Positions 11,801-22,020 of a DNA stretch of 64,000 nucleotides are shown piece after piece. Source of the stretch: Fulvia fulva. Taxonomy: Eukaryota; Ascomycota; Dothideomycetes; Mycosphaerellales; Mycosphaerellaceae. The translations under genes were made by a program, and so were the position numbers. Location of the stretch: assembly GCF_020509005.1 (NCBI RefSeq), contig NC_063013.1:3782001-3846000 (forward strand), read 5' to 3'. The notes under the pieces were generated by a model. The model was not told where the DNA came from. It saw nothing but the letters and a program-made list of their open reading frames with translations, and searched no databases. Positions within the stretch are counted from its first letter, which is position 1. Each line of letters opens with the position of its first letter.

Positions 11801-12780
11801 TATCCTAGGCATTAAGTATAACCTCTCGACTAGTTTTTAGCTATAGACCGACGGCTAGACCGAAATTACGAACGCTATCCTCGAGTAGGTCCTTCGTTAC
11901 TTCGTCGACTACTACTAGAAGGATTGGCCTTAGTATATCCCTACGGTAGAGTTCGCTACTCGTAACTAGGACTCGGAGACTACTAGCTACTCTCCCTTCT
12001 ATACTACGAGAGGTTACTACCCTCGTATAGGTATAGAACTAGAAGAACCTCTCCCGCCTACCGAAGACGTAAACGAGCAAGTAGTAGACGAGTTCGCTAC
12101 TATACTCTTATAGATCTATAAAGAAGTTCACGACGAGATAGTATACGTATAAGCAATCTACGAGGATCAAGCTAATCGTCGTCGCTAGCTAGCTCCCGAC
12201 TACTAAGTAGGCGATATAGTCTACCTTAACTCTAAGAACATTAAGACGGACCGCCCCTCTAAGAAGCTAAACTAGAAGAACCTAGGTCCTTTTAAGATTA
12301 CCGAGCGTATTAGTTTATACGCCTACCGTCTAGCTCTTCCTACGAACATAAAGATCTACGACGTCTTCTATCCCGTACGCCTTCGGCCGTCGGCTAAGGA
12401 CCTATTCCCGAACTAAAACTAAGACATACTAGGTCCTCCCGATAAAGTAGAAGTCGACGAGCCTATTAACCTACCTTCTAACGACTATACCGTCCGTAAG
12501 ATCCGGGGAATCCGCGTAGAGCCTAACGACGTTAAAGGACTACCGCCGATTAAGTATAAAGTCGAATAGTAAGGTTGCCCTAAGTAGGATACCTTATAGG
12601 AACCTATCTAATATATCATCTTTAATCGTTAAGTAATCGAAGAATACTACGCCCGCGTAGACGGCCTAGAAGTTAATATCGGTAGGCTCTTCTAATCTAA
12701 GCTCTTCGACGGGGTTTACTAATAGTATATCGACTATAATATTAGGCCTAGGCCTAGTACTAAAGCTGAACATCCTCGAT
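8850..12780 (+). pseudogene. gypsy-1 pol remnant (protease, RT, RNase H, integrase, chromodomain-like end)
   Basis: Read through RIP stops the order is: protease-like segment near 8970-9010 (TLIDTS-like); reverse transcriptase from about 9600 with [17 protein letters not shown] at 9712-9765, [14 protein letters not shown] near 9945 and [10 protein letters not shown] near 10030-10065; RNase H from about 10480 (ETNVSDGVVGGIL, then SYTPGKANLIADALTRR near 10790-10840); integrase with a zinc-binding region near 11360-11480 and a catalytic core from 11560; and at 12500-12620 a chromodomain-like tail (YKVEWQG...TWEP pattern). The order is that of Ty3/gypsy chromoviruses. It has no long open frame; the longest open piece (9606-9806) lies in the RT. 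Confidence 0.85.
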
Positions 12781-12832
12781 ATATAGAACTACTACGGCTT
12801 CGTAGGAACTTAGCTTTATTCGGGGGGCCTAC

Positions 12833-13351
12833 TATTATAGTCTCCCTATAGAGTGTATAGAAGGTAGGGACAGAAGAGCCTTAGAGTGCTTAGAAGTCGT
12901 TAAGAAGTGACAGTCTAGCTTAGTATATAAGCGCTAAGAATTATATGCCCCGTAACATTTACTACGGGACCTAGCCCTCTAAATTCACCCCTCTACTAAA
13001 CCTTAACAGATTTACTTCGGCTCGTAACTATATAACTTACGGCACTCCCGCGAGTACCCGCGACTACGCTAGACCCTAGAAGAAGCACGTAGAAGACTCG
13101 GAACGTAGGGTAGGTTAGAATAAGGCTTTGAGCAAAGCTACTAAGCGCGGCTTCGTACGTATTAGCCCTATTAATACGGGGATACGTACTCGCGAGGGTC
13201 GCGTATAAATATCTAGCCTTCCCTAGACCTCTCTTACTTTCTTCGTCTTTCGTTTTGTATAGCAATTGTACTACACCCTTTACATCTGTACTTCGTACCT
13301 ATATTCTCGCTTTCACCCTTATATCTTATAGGCTAGGCTCTCGCCCTAATA
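12833..13351 (+). repeat. gypsy-1 LTR, middle of three
   Basis: 519 bp, ends TATTA...TAATA (RIP-changed TGTTA...TAACA). It follows the pol remnant as a 3' LTR should, but the next base (13352) starts a second copy of pol 3' sequence. Confidence 0.9.
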
Positions 13352-14182
13352 ATACTACGAGAGGTTACTACCCTTATATAGGTATAGAACTAGAAGAGCC
13401 TATCCCGCCTACCGAAGACGTAAACGAGCAAGTAGTAGACGAGTTCGCTACTATACTCTTATAGATCTCTAAAGAAGTCTACGACGAGATAGTATACGTA
13501 TAAGCAATCTACGAGGATCAAGCTAATCGTCGTCGCTAGCTAGCTCCCGACTACTAAGTAGGCGATATAGTCTACCTTAACTCTAAGAATATTAAGACGG
13601 ACCGCCCCTCTAAGAAGCTAAGCTAGAAGAACCTAGGTCCTTTTAAGATTACCGAGCGTATTAGTTTATACGCCTACCGTCTAGCTCTTCCTACGAATAT
13701 AAAGATCTATGACGTCTTCTATCCCGTACGCCTTCGGGCGTCGGCTAAGGACCTATTCCCGAACTAAAACTAAGATATACTAGGTCCTCCCGATAAAGTA
13801 GAAGTCGACGAGCCTATTAACCTACCTTCTAACGACTATGCCGTCCGTAAGATCCGGGGAATCCGCGTAGAGCCTAACGAAGTTAAAGGGCTACCGCCGA
13901 TTAAGTATAAAGTCGAATAGTAAGGTTGCCCTAAGTAGGATACCTTATAGGAACCTATCTAATATATTATCTTTAATCGTTAAGCAATCGAAGAATACTA
14001 CGCCCGCGTAGACGGCCTAGAGGTTAACATTAGTAGGCTTTTCGAATCTAAGCTCTTCGACGGGGCTTACTAATAGTATATCGACTATAACATTAGGCCT
14101 AGGCCTAGTACTAAAGCTGAACATCCTCGATATATAGAACTACTACGGCTTCGTAGGAACTTAGCTTTATTCGGGGGGCTAC
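13352..14182 (+). pseudogene. gypsy-1 second copy of pol 3' end
   Basis: This 831-bp stretch repeats 12002-12832 (start at ATACTACGAGAGG), covering the end of integrase and the chromodomain-like tail, with independent RIP changes (for example ccctcgtata at 12019 against cccttatata at 13369). It begins exactly at the end of the middle LTR and is followed by the outer LTR. Best explained as the 3' remnant of an outer gypsy-1 into which another gypsy-1 had inserted. Confidence 0.82.
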
Positions 14183-14701
14183 TGTTATAGTCTCCCTATA
14201 GAGTATATAGAAGGTAGGGATAGAAGAGCCTTAGAGTACTTAGAAGTCGTTAAGAAGTAACAGTCTAGCTTAGTGTATAAGCGCTAAGAATTATATGCCC
14301 CGTAACATTTACTATAGGACCTAGCCCTCCAAATTTACTCCTCTACTAAACCTTAACAGATTCACTTCGGCTCGTAACTATATAACTTACGGTACTCCCG
14401 CGAGTACCCGCGACTACGCTAGACCCTAGAAGAAGCTCGTAGAAGACTCGGAACGTAGGGCAGGTTGGAATAAGGTTTTGAGCAAAGCTACTAAGCGCGG
14501 CTTCGTACGGGTTAGCCCTATTAATACGGGGACACGTACTCGCGAGGGTCGCGTATAAATATCTGGCCTTCCCTAGGCCTCTCTTACTTTCTTCGTCTTT
14601 CGTTTTGTGTAGCAATCATACTATACCCTTTATATCTATACTTCGTACCTACATTCTCGCTTTCACTCTTACATCTTATAGGCTAGGCTCCCGCCCTAAA
14701 A
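14183..14701 (+). repeat. gypsy-1 outer 3' LTR
   Basis: 519 bp, starts TGTTA and ends TAAAA, followed by AATTC at 14702-14706, which matches 1752-1756. Confidence 0.9.
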
Positions 14702-14706
14702 AATTC

Positions 14707-15620
14707 CTCTTTAGATTCTTCGCTATCTAGCGAGTCTACTTAATAGGTACGTACGTTATACCCCGACTCGCTATATCGCTTATAGCGTCGTAGCCTTAGT
14801 ACTAGCCGAACACTATCTAGCGACTCTCTACTCACTTCCTACCTCCTAGTATCCTCTAGAGGTATTAATTGCGACGCCTTATCGAAGGTTAGAGACCCTC
14901 TAGGCTAAATGTACTTGCGCTTTCGTGCTTTCCGCTATATAAGGGCCTCGTTAGACTTACGTAGCTTACTAATCTCGCTTCGTATTAGAGCTATCTAATA
15001 CGCTATCTCTCTACTCCCTCTCTATTGCCCTATTAAACGACCTTCCTCTTTCTACTACGCCTTTCTAAACCCGTAACGACGCTCTAAGACGTAATAACAC
15101 CTTTTATAAACCCTATCTTGTCGAAGTTATAGGTGTTCTAGTTAAGGATACTATACTTCTCCTTTATATTACGTATAAGTAAGAACTACTTCTCGATAAC
15201 GTCTAGATCTTCTATTAGGGCTCGCTAACGATCGTATCTACGTGTTATACGAACCTTTAGCTCACGATACCGCCTAATAAACCTGTCTATCTAATTAAGA
15301 CTAGCGGGCTTAAGACCCTTCTCTTAGAGTAATAAATCGGCTATTACTCGTATACTAGCCTTTAATAGCGGGAAACCTCTAAGATCTAGCTCGAGTATAT
15401 ACTTAAGTATCACCCTCTCTTCTAGCTCTATAAGCTTCTTCGAATTGGGCTCGTAGTTACCCCGAGGAGGTCGTCTATTTAATAGATACCCTAGTATAGT
15501 TCGAGACGCGTTGTATACCTTTATAGCAAGTCGATTCGTAATTATCGCGTCGCGTTTCGTGGCCTAGACAGCTAAGGTCAGTTAAGCCTCGTTTGAAGAC
15601 AATATACGCTATAATAGTAG
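14707..15620 (-). pseudogene. pogo/Fot1-like transposase remnant, internally deleted
   Basis: Read on the minus strand through RIP stops, the N-terminal part (about 15550-15130) shows the helix-turn-helix and DDE start of a fungal Fot1/pogo transposase: an LEERVILKYILELDLRGFP block, an RRYRELKVRITRRYDRQRA block and YNFDKIGFIKGVI, matching the family motif YNFDETGFMMG that carries the first catalytic Asp. After a VVTGLERR motif the sequence jumps to a C-terminal region with RSEISKLRKSNEAL and KARKRKYI, and then a mutated CCHC-like tail (GYNVRTYQVD) where the Cys codons now read Tyr. The central catalytic core with the second and third acidic residues is missing, so even before RIP this copy could not have coded an active enzyme. 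It is cut at 14707 by the AATTC duplication of gypsy-1. Confidence 0.8.
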
Positions 15621-15637
15621 TTACATAGCTATATCTA

Positions 15638-15706
15638 TAGAAGTAGTACAGTTCTTAGTAAAAGTAGCCCGCTCGGTAGTATAGCCCGCTCGGTAGTAAA
15701 GTACGT
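15638..15706 (-). repeat. pogo terminal inverted repeat, transposase 5' side
   Basis: Inverted partner of 1624-1692; the three mismatches are transitions of RIP type. It is followed by the TA duplication at 15707-15708 and then by gypsy-3 sequence. Confidence 0.85.
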
Positions 15707-15708
15707 TA

Positions 15709-16427
15709 ACGGTTATTAATACGGTACTTCCTTAGTAAGGTATATAGATTATCTCGTTCTAGCTATTAAACGGCTTCCTTAGCCTCTAGTTACGTATAGA
15801 GTCCTCGAAAAGCGGTCGTAAGCCGAGTTATAACGTTATTATTATATACTAATAATACTCTAGTAGATAATAGGTTTAGGATACGATCTAGGCCTAGTAA
15901 TACCTAATACTACTATTAGTTTTATAGGTTATCTAGGTCTCTAGGATTCGATAAGTCCTATAAACGTCGGGTTAAGCTATCTAGCTTAGTACCTTAAACT
16001 CCTAGCCTATAGACGATCTTAAAGAAGAACTACGAGAGAAACTCGGCCTAGCGAGCTTGTCTACGGTTCAATTACTTCGTACTTATAAACTATTCGAGGT
16101 TCTTATAATCGGAGTATATAAGCGTCGGCTTATCCTTAGATCCTAGGTCTAGCGTATTCTTATAATCGTCGGTACCGTATTTATTAATAGTCAGCTCCGG
16201 TCGCTATTCCTCGAAAGCTTATATAATAGCTAGGAGCTCCTTATCGTAGATATTGTAGTTATATTACTAGGGATCTATCTTCTTAGATATATAAGCGATA
16301 GGATATAATACTCCTCGCTCGTTACGTTATAAGAGTACTACTACTATTACGTAATCTAAGGCATCTGTTTCTAGAATAGTCTCTCGCCCTAGGTAGAAGT
16401 GTTTTAAGATAGACGTATTAATAAATA
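15709..16427 (-). pseudogene. gypsy-3 pol remnant, RNase H to linker
   Basis: Minus-strand frame with RIP stops. It runs from TDALDYVIVVVLL (RNase H start) and SKKIDP through YDKELLAII near 16220-16250 and SDYKNLE near 16100 to a TKLDSLTRR motif near 15960, and is cut at 15709 by the pogo insertion. It continues on the other side of the LINE-A insertion at 21433. This order shows gypsy-3 runs right to left. Confidence 0.82.
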
Positions 16428-16605
16428 GATAGATAGATAGATTTGTCATTCCCCTGTTCTAGGACCCTATCCGGCCTATATAGGTATATATCTATTGTTA
16501 TATACAAAGGGAAACCCAAATAGGTGAAAACCCTTTCCGCCCCCGACTACTCCTTATCTAGTTTAGCTTTCCCTCTAAACGTACGTAGTCTATGTTACTA
16601 CCCCG

Positions 16606-19600
16606 TTAGCCCCCGCTCCTAGCCGGTCTCGTCGCGCTACGTCGTGTCCTCTCTTCCTATACTGTTCCTACTAGGCGGTACTGTTCTAGCTAGCCCTTCT
16701 CTAGTATCTAGTTCGTAATGCGCCGTAGGTCCTTAGCGTTGTTAAGAAGTGCCCTAATCGTCCGGTTCCTCGCCTTTACTATCTACTCCCCCCTTCCTAG
16801 CGACCACCTCGGACAGACGAGGAGTACGTGCCGTACGTTCTAGGAGCGATAGCCGTAGGGGCAGCTAGTATTTGTGTATCCTAGAACCTTCCTCTATAAT
16901 AGGTACCCCTAGAGGCCGATATGTTCGCTTCGTAGTTAGGTTGCTATACTACTCTATGCCCTCGTAAGGCGGTAGTAGATAAGCTTCGGGGGGTGCTTAA
17001 CCGCGGATTTTGTAGCTAACTATTCCTTAGGTTGTCCCGCTAGCTAAGGGCGTCTACTATACCCTACAACCTAGTTGTTCTACCTCTCTTTCTATAGTTA
17101 CTCTATAAACGATTTCTTACCTTCCTATTATATTACTAGCTATTCGTCCCTTACCCGGTAGTTCGGCTCGTTTCCGGGTCGAATGCCCCTATACGCTAGT
17201 ACTAATTCGCGGGCCCTTACGACTACACTAGCGATGACCTTCTATACTAGGTACTATGCCGACTTGCCTAAGTAGGAGGTCCGTAGTCCCTAGATATATA
17301 GGTCGATCGGCGGTATAGCGGTCTCGTACTTAAGTATCCTCGTTAGTATCGACTTATATGCCCCGGTGACCTTCCTTAGGCATTAGTTTTAGATCTTCGC
17401 TAGCGGCGCGACGAGTCCCTTCGATAGGTAGGCCCTCTCGCCTAAGGACTATACTTGGCTACTATAGGTAAGGACTGGCCGTATAATAGCCGTATATAGA
17501 AGTCGTAACTACCGGAAGTCCGCCCCCTATATAGACGTAGTGAGCCTCTAGTATAATACTATATTCTGTTTAGCTTTCCGTAATATTGCCTATACGTACT
17601 TCCTCTACCGTAGCGCCGGGTCTACCTATAGTCCGAGGATCCTAAGCTAATTTACCGGGTTAGTCGTATGCCCCTATATCTAGATAGAAGCTTGTATATT
17701 ATAGAACCGTGGCCGGCGCGTAAAGTGTATTAGATTGTACTTTTCTAGGGCAAACCGAGCCCCGTGCCTCCTAGCCTAGTCCTCGTAGATCTTGTGCTTC
17801 TCTTCTAGTAGCCTACAGTTCTCCTTAGTCGAGGAAGACTACGCTAGGATGTTTATGTCGTCTACGAAGCCGCTCGTAGCGGTGTTCTGGGATTCTAGGG
17901 CTAGGAGCAGCGTCGCTATAAAGAAGAGGAACAGAATAGGTACTAGCGTTAAGCCTTACGGGATTCTAGTATAGACTACTTGAAATGGGCTTCTATACTA
18001 GCCGACTAGGATCGACGTACTACGGTTTTGGAGGTAGGACCGTACGAAGTTAATAAGCTACTTAGGGAGTCCTTTCGACCTTAGGATATAGAGTAGCCGC
18101 GGGTATAACACGTAGTCGAAGGCTCCCGATATGTCTAGGCTAAGTAAGGAAGCCACCTTGTCCCTATTCTTATACTAGATAGCCTTTACCTAAGAGGTGA
18201 TAAGTTCTATCGCGGATAGCGTCGATCGCTATAGGCGCGCACCTATCTAGGTGTCCGGGAGTAGGGAGTGTTCCTCTACCGCCTCGGAGAGTCTCGTTAT
18301 AACTAGCTTCTTAAGCGCCTTCCTAAGAGTGTTAAGGAGCGTAATTAGGCGGTACGACTTTACCTACGTATAGTCTTCCTTCTACGGCTTACGTAGGACC
18401 ACTATCGTCGATTGTTTAAAAGCTATCGGGTGGTACCCGGTCTATAGGCAGGCGTTAAAGATCGCTATAACTACTAGGGCTAGTTAATCTCTACACTTCT
18501 TTAGTAGCTCGTTTAGGATCCTATCCGGCCCCGGGGCTTTCTTCGCCGGTAACTTCCTTAGCATAGCGGCAACTTCTCCCTCGGACACCTCCTATTAGAC
18601 CGCGATGCTAGGGGCTAGGGGAGTAGAGCTGTTTATATCGCTTAGATCAGCCTCGACTAGGGGCGGGAAGAACTTGCTAGCTAGTAGACGCGCCTTGGCC
18701 TCGGGGTCGCTAACCGGGCCACTAGGCGATTATAGCGCTAGGATAGAGAAGGAGGGGCCCTGTATAGGGTCCTGTCGGGCCCATTTCGCTAGCTTCTACA
18801 TCCTCTCTAGCTTGCCGGCGATTTCTTCTACTATAGCCCTCTAGCCGACTACTTTCTCCCTTCGTATTATAGCTTTCTTCTATTAGTATGCCTCTCTATA
18901 TACGTTCTAGGCCTCCTCGCTATAGCTGCTCGTCTATACCCGGCGGGCTCTCCTTGCTTCTCTTACTACCGTAGTGCACTCCGGCGTCTAGTATAGTTTG
19001 GACTATGTCGTTAGTTAGGTAAGCGGAACGTGAAGTAAGGTCGCTTTTCTTATTTCGTCTATTAACCCCTAGACTGCTTCGTCTATCTCGTCTTTACTAT
19101 TATATTGCTACTACGCGATCTGGACTAGCCTCTTAGAGTTATCGAGGTACGCCTAGATATTAGCCTAGTAGGCCTTTCCCTAGTTTGGCTTAGGGGTTCC
19201 CGCTAGTATACGTTATATCTATATCGTAATAGAGGTCCTGACTAGTATATAGTCTAACGACGCCTCGAGTTTATGTTCGATCCTATAGTAGGTTACCGTA
19301 TAGTAGTAGCTATCTAAGATCTAGGAGAGGTCGATCGTGCCTTAGAGTCCCCCTCTCTTCTAGGTACCTAGGTCCTTCGGGATATTAAGGGCAATTACGT
19401 TGCTCGCTATCAAGTCGAGTACTTCGTCGGCTATAGGGTACGGCTACATAAGGCTTTCCTAGGAAGGGTGGTGTATATTAAAGTCTCCTACTACGATGTG
19501 GCACCCTTGTCTCTTAAGCGTACTATCTAGGTGTCTATAGACCCCTAGGTCGCGGCTAGACCTCGAGGCTAGCGGTTATATATATAGGTTGTGTATCTAG

Positions 19601-19923
19601 GTGCTACCTACGTAGAGGGAGGTAATATCGCCCCCGCCTTCTTTGTCTACGTAGTATACTACCTCCTAGTCGGATTCTAGTATGTCCTTACTAATATAGA
19701 AGCACGTACGGGGTCTACCGTCGCCTCGTAGGCATGTCGTATAGCCTAGTGACTTGTAGGTCGTTAGTCTCTTATAGTACGGGTTAATCTATAGCTCCTA
19801 GATTATAAGGACGTAGTGGACGCGCGGGTCCGCCTCGTATAGGAAATAGTTCTAGACTATATCCTTACTATAGTTAACGTTATACTAGATAATGCTAAGC
19901 GTATCGAGGCTAGTTATCGGCAT
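16606..19923 (-). pseudogene. LINE-A ORF2 remnant
   Basis: Same length and order as the intact ORF2 at 47669-50986 with a constant coordinate offset of 31,063 over most of the gene. The ATG at 19921-19923 is preserved, but many TAG/TAA interrupt the frame. The RT FVDD block is near 17845-17875. Confidence 0.85.
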
Positions 19924-21187
19924 CGACAATCATTTCCTCTATATCGTCCTATGTCCTACTGCCCTATACGTCCTAGTCTACGCCTATTAGCTATATACTA
20001 AAGGGGAGCCGGGCCTAGTTAGATTCCCTCGCCGTAGCTAGTAGAGCACGTGGCCTCCCGTACGCCCTAGGTTACGTATCCTTTATATCGTTCTCGGCCC
20101 TAGGGCGCTTATACCCGACCGCCGCTAGTTAGTTCCGGTATAGGCTAGCCTTACGGTCGCCGTAGAATCTTAGGGCGACGGTTCTGTTTGTGATTGCCTT
20201 GTTTTTCGCTAGTTTCCGCTATAGGCATTCCGCACTATACGATAGGTAGTGCCCCGGACAGTTCGCGTACCGTCTCGTAGTCGATATATAGTCCCTAGAT
20301 ATATAGTCTCCTATATAGTTCGAGTAGGCCTACTTGTTTGTGCACGTGTAGGTTTAGTGTCTATACTGTTAGCATTTGAAGTATTAGAGGACACGAAAGG
20401 ATAAGGAGTGCTTTTCTACTATCTTGAGGCTATATTACTAGACTAGGCCTTGTTCTATCGCTAGATCCGCCGCTTTCGCGTCTTATAGCTATACTATTAG
20501 CGCCGAGGCCTTCTTGCCTTCTAGCCATTTCCTATAGAGCCAAGTCGCCTTCTGGATTAGAGAGTTAAGAGTGACCGGGTTGTCCTCTTAGAGAGCGCGT
20601 AGGTGACCCTAGTTAGTTAGGTCAAACTACTTAGGTATATCGTAGACTAGGATCGTAAATTGTTTCGTTAAGACCTTCGCTAATACCGTAACCTTAGATG
20701 CCTACTATAGCTATGCCTCTAGGTACCTCCTAGTAGTAGCAGAGCTAGTATAGATCTATAGAGTGCCGTTAGACTATTAGTTCACTACGACCACCCCTAG
20801 TTAGTTAATTCGTTAGGCGAGCTCCTTGTTCGATAGCTTCGCAACTTTGGCCTAGTCTTCCTTTACTATAATACGGATCGTAACTATATCGTACGTTAGG
20901 CGGGGGCCTAGTATCGATGCCGCGACCGATGCCTAGCTATAGGGGTGTTGATTCCGGGTGGCCTTACTAATCGCCTAGGACGTCGTCCTCATTTCTTATT
21001 GCCCTCGGTAATACGACAGTATAAGCGCCGTACGTAGCTAAGTGATCATTACCTATAGAGACCGGTAAGGGAGCTAATCGTTAGTTTCTATACTTTTTAC
21101 GTCCTCTATAAGTTGCTACTAGTTGTCTTAGGGGGGCTTCGCCTATAGGGCCGTAGGCGCCGTTAGTACCGTAGCCTAGGCTACTAT
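19910..21187 (-). pseudogene. LINE-A ORF1 remnant
   Basis: Collinear with the intact ORF1 at 50973-52250. The start ATG now reads ATA, and the zinc-knuckle Cys codons and several Trp/Gln codons are mutated. Confidence 0.83.
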
Positions 21188-21386
21188 TGCCTAGGAGTTG
21201 CCTAATGTAGCTAGGCACCTCCGCGGCGTTTAGAGCTAAAGAAACAGGGTGAAGAGAGCTTCAAGCTATCTAGATTGAATAAGGTAGAACTCCCTTAGTC
21301 CTAGGGGTAGTGGCCTGCTTTATATATCGTTAGAATGGCCTTAATAAGAGCTTTCGAATATGTCTTGTTTTGGCGTAGAGATCGAT

Positions 21387-21432
21387 AAGCCGACGCGTCG
21401 AGTAGTAATTCAAGTTTGATAATAAGAATATC
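21387..21432 (-). other. Foreign 5' segment of the LINE-A insertion (gypsy-like)
   Basis: 46 bp between the end of LINE-A homology and the TSD. On the minus strand it reads like a gypsy RT/RNase H linker (ILIIKLELLLDAS), homologous in position to the gypsy-3 sequence at the insertion site (16380-16413) but not identical to it. Confidence 0.6.
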
Positions 21433-21585
21433 CGTATTAATAAATACTTACTTTAATGCCTCGAACGCCTATTAATATACTAGAGACTAGTTCTATAGGA
21501 CATTCTTCCTCGTAAGCTTTGTTATAGGTAAGTAGATCTTACTAAAATCCTTAATAAACCTACGGTAGAAGTTAGTAAACCCTAT
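21433..21585 (-). pseudogene. gypsy-3 pol remnant, RT end (thumb)
   Basis: Minus-strand [24 protein letters not shown] and QAFEALK motifs of a gypsy reverse transcriptase, lying between the LINE-A insertion and the young LTR element. The CCTAT at 21581-21585 is the TSD of the latter. Confidence 0.8.
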
Positions 21586-21940
21586 TGTTAGGAACCGCTG
21601 TACGTTATCCCAACCGGGCTTGGATCTTTGCAATGATGTCTCTGACTCGTTGAGAAGGTAGTGGTCCCAAACAGTATATGGTGTATACTTAAAATGAGTT
21701 GAGCACGAGGCTCCTATCTACTTGCAAAAGAGCGTCGTCTATATAGTGCCGTGTCTTGGCGTAACTGATCAAACTGATCAGACTGATCACTGAGCATACT
21801 GATCAGACTGATCACTGAGTCATACTGATCAGACTGAGCGCTCAGTTGCCAAGGTCTCTGAGCTGATCAGTTTCGGATTCTCCCACTAGTGTCTAGGCAT
21901 CGATTGGTTGGCTGGAGCTTCCCCAAACCGATCCGTAACA
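21586..21940 (-). repeat. LTR of the young element (left; 3' LTR for gag)
   Basis: 355 bp with 5-bp inverted ends TGTTA/TAACA. It contains seven TGATCA palindromes between 21766 and 21869. Confidence 0.92.
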
Positions 21941-22020
21941 CCATCCCCCTTCTAGCTTAGTTCCGTCCCGGAACTTCTCACATAAGCCCGCTGTTCTTCA
22001 TCGTTTGCCTGGGCATCGCA

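Larger units (their letters stand above)
1757..14701 (+). mobile_element. gypsy-1 complex (chromovirus-like) with an extra 3' end and LTR
   Basis: A Ty3/gypsy retrotransposon on the plus strand, flanked by a 5-bp TSD AATTC (1752-1756 and 14702-14706) inside the pogo element. It has three LTRs of 519 bp: 1757-2275, 12833-13351 and 14183-14701. The order is LTR, gag, composite LINE insertion, rest of gag, pol, LTR, a second copy of the last 831 bp of the internal region, LTR. Ends are TGTTA...TAACA with RIP changes (TATTA, TAATA) and a TAAAA end on the last LTR. All coding parts are destroyed by TAG/TAA. The intact-size reference is the copy at 38453-44743 (6,291 bp). Confidence 0.88.
1624..15706 (-). 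mobile_element. pogo/Fot1-type DNA transposon, internally deleted, split by gypsy-1
   Basis: Terminal inverted repeats at 1624-1692 and 15638-15706 match over about 69 bp with three transitions, and TA dinucleotides flank both ends (1622-1623, 15707-15708), the target duplication typical of Tc1/mariner-pogo elements. Only 1624-1756 and 14707-15706 belong to it; the rest is the gypsy-1 complex with its own TSD. Without the insertion the element is about 1.13 kb, clearly shorter than autonomous Fot1-type elements (about 2 kb). The transposase remnant shows a large internal deletion. It inserted exactly at the junction of the LINE-B tail and gypsy-3. Confidence 0.85.
16428..21432 (-). mobile_element. 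RIP-mutated full-length LINE-A
   Basis: 5,005-bp insertion flanked by the 14-bp TSD cgtattaataaata (16414-16427 and 21433-21446), in gypsy-3. The 3' tail is (GATA)n on the plus strand at 16428-16440. It is collinear with the intact LINE-A at 47495-52509 from its tail up to about 21386. The last 46 bp before the TSD (21387-21432) are not LINE-A. Both ORFs are destroyed by CpA-to-TpA changes. Confidence 0.88.

Noticed and set aside
12833..13351. Middle gypsy-1 LTR as an ordinary solo LTR inserted in pol
   Set aside because: It follows the complete 3' end of the internal region, and no 5-bp duplication flanks it on both sides.
21766..21869. TGATCA array as a CRISPR-like repeat
   Set aside because: Repeat units are 6-8 bp palindromes with 3-17-bp gaps inside an LTR of a eukaryotic element; not a CRISPR.
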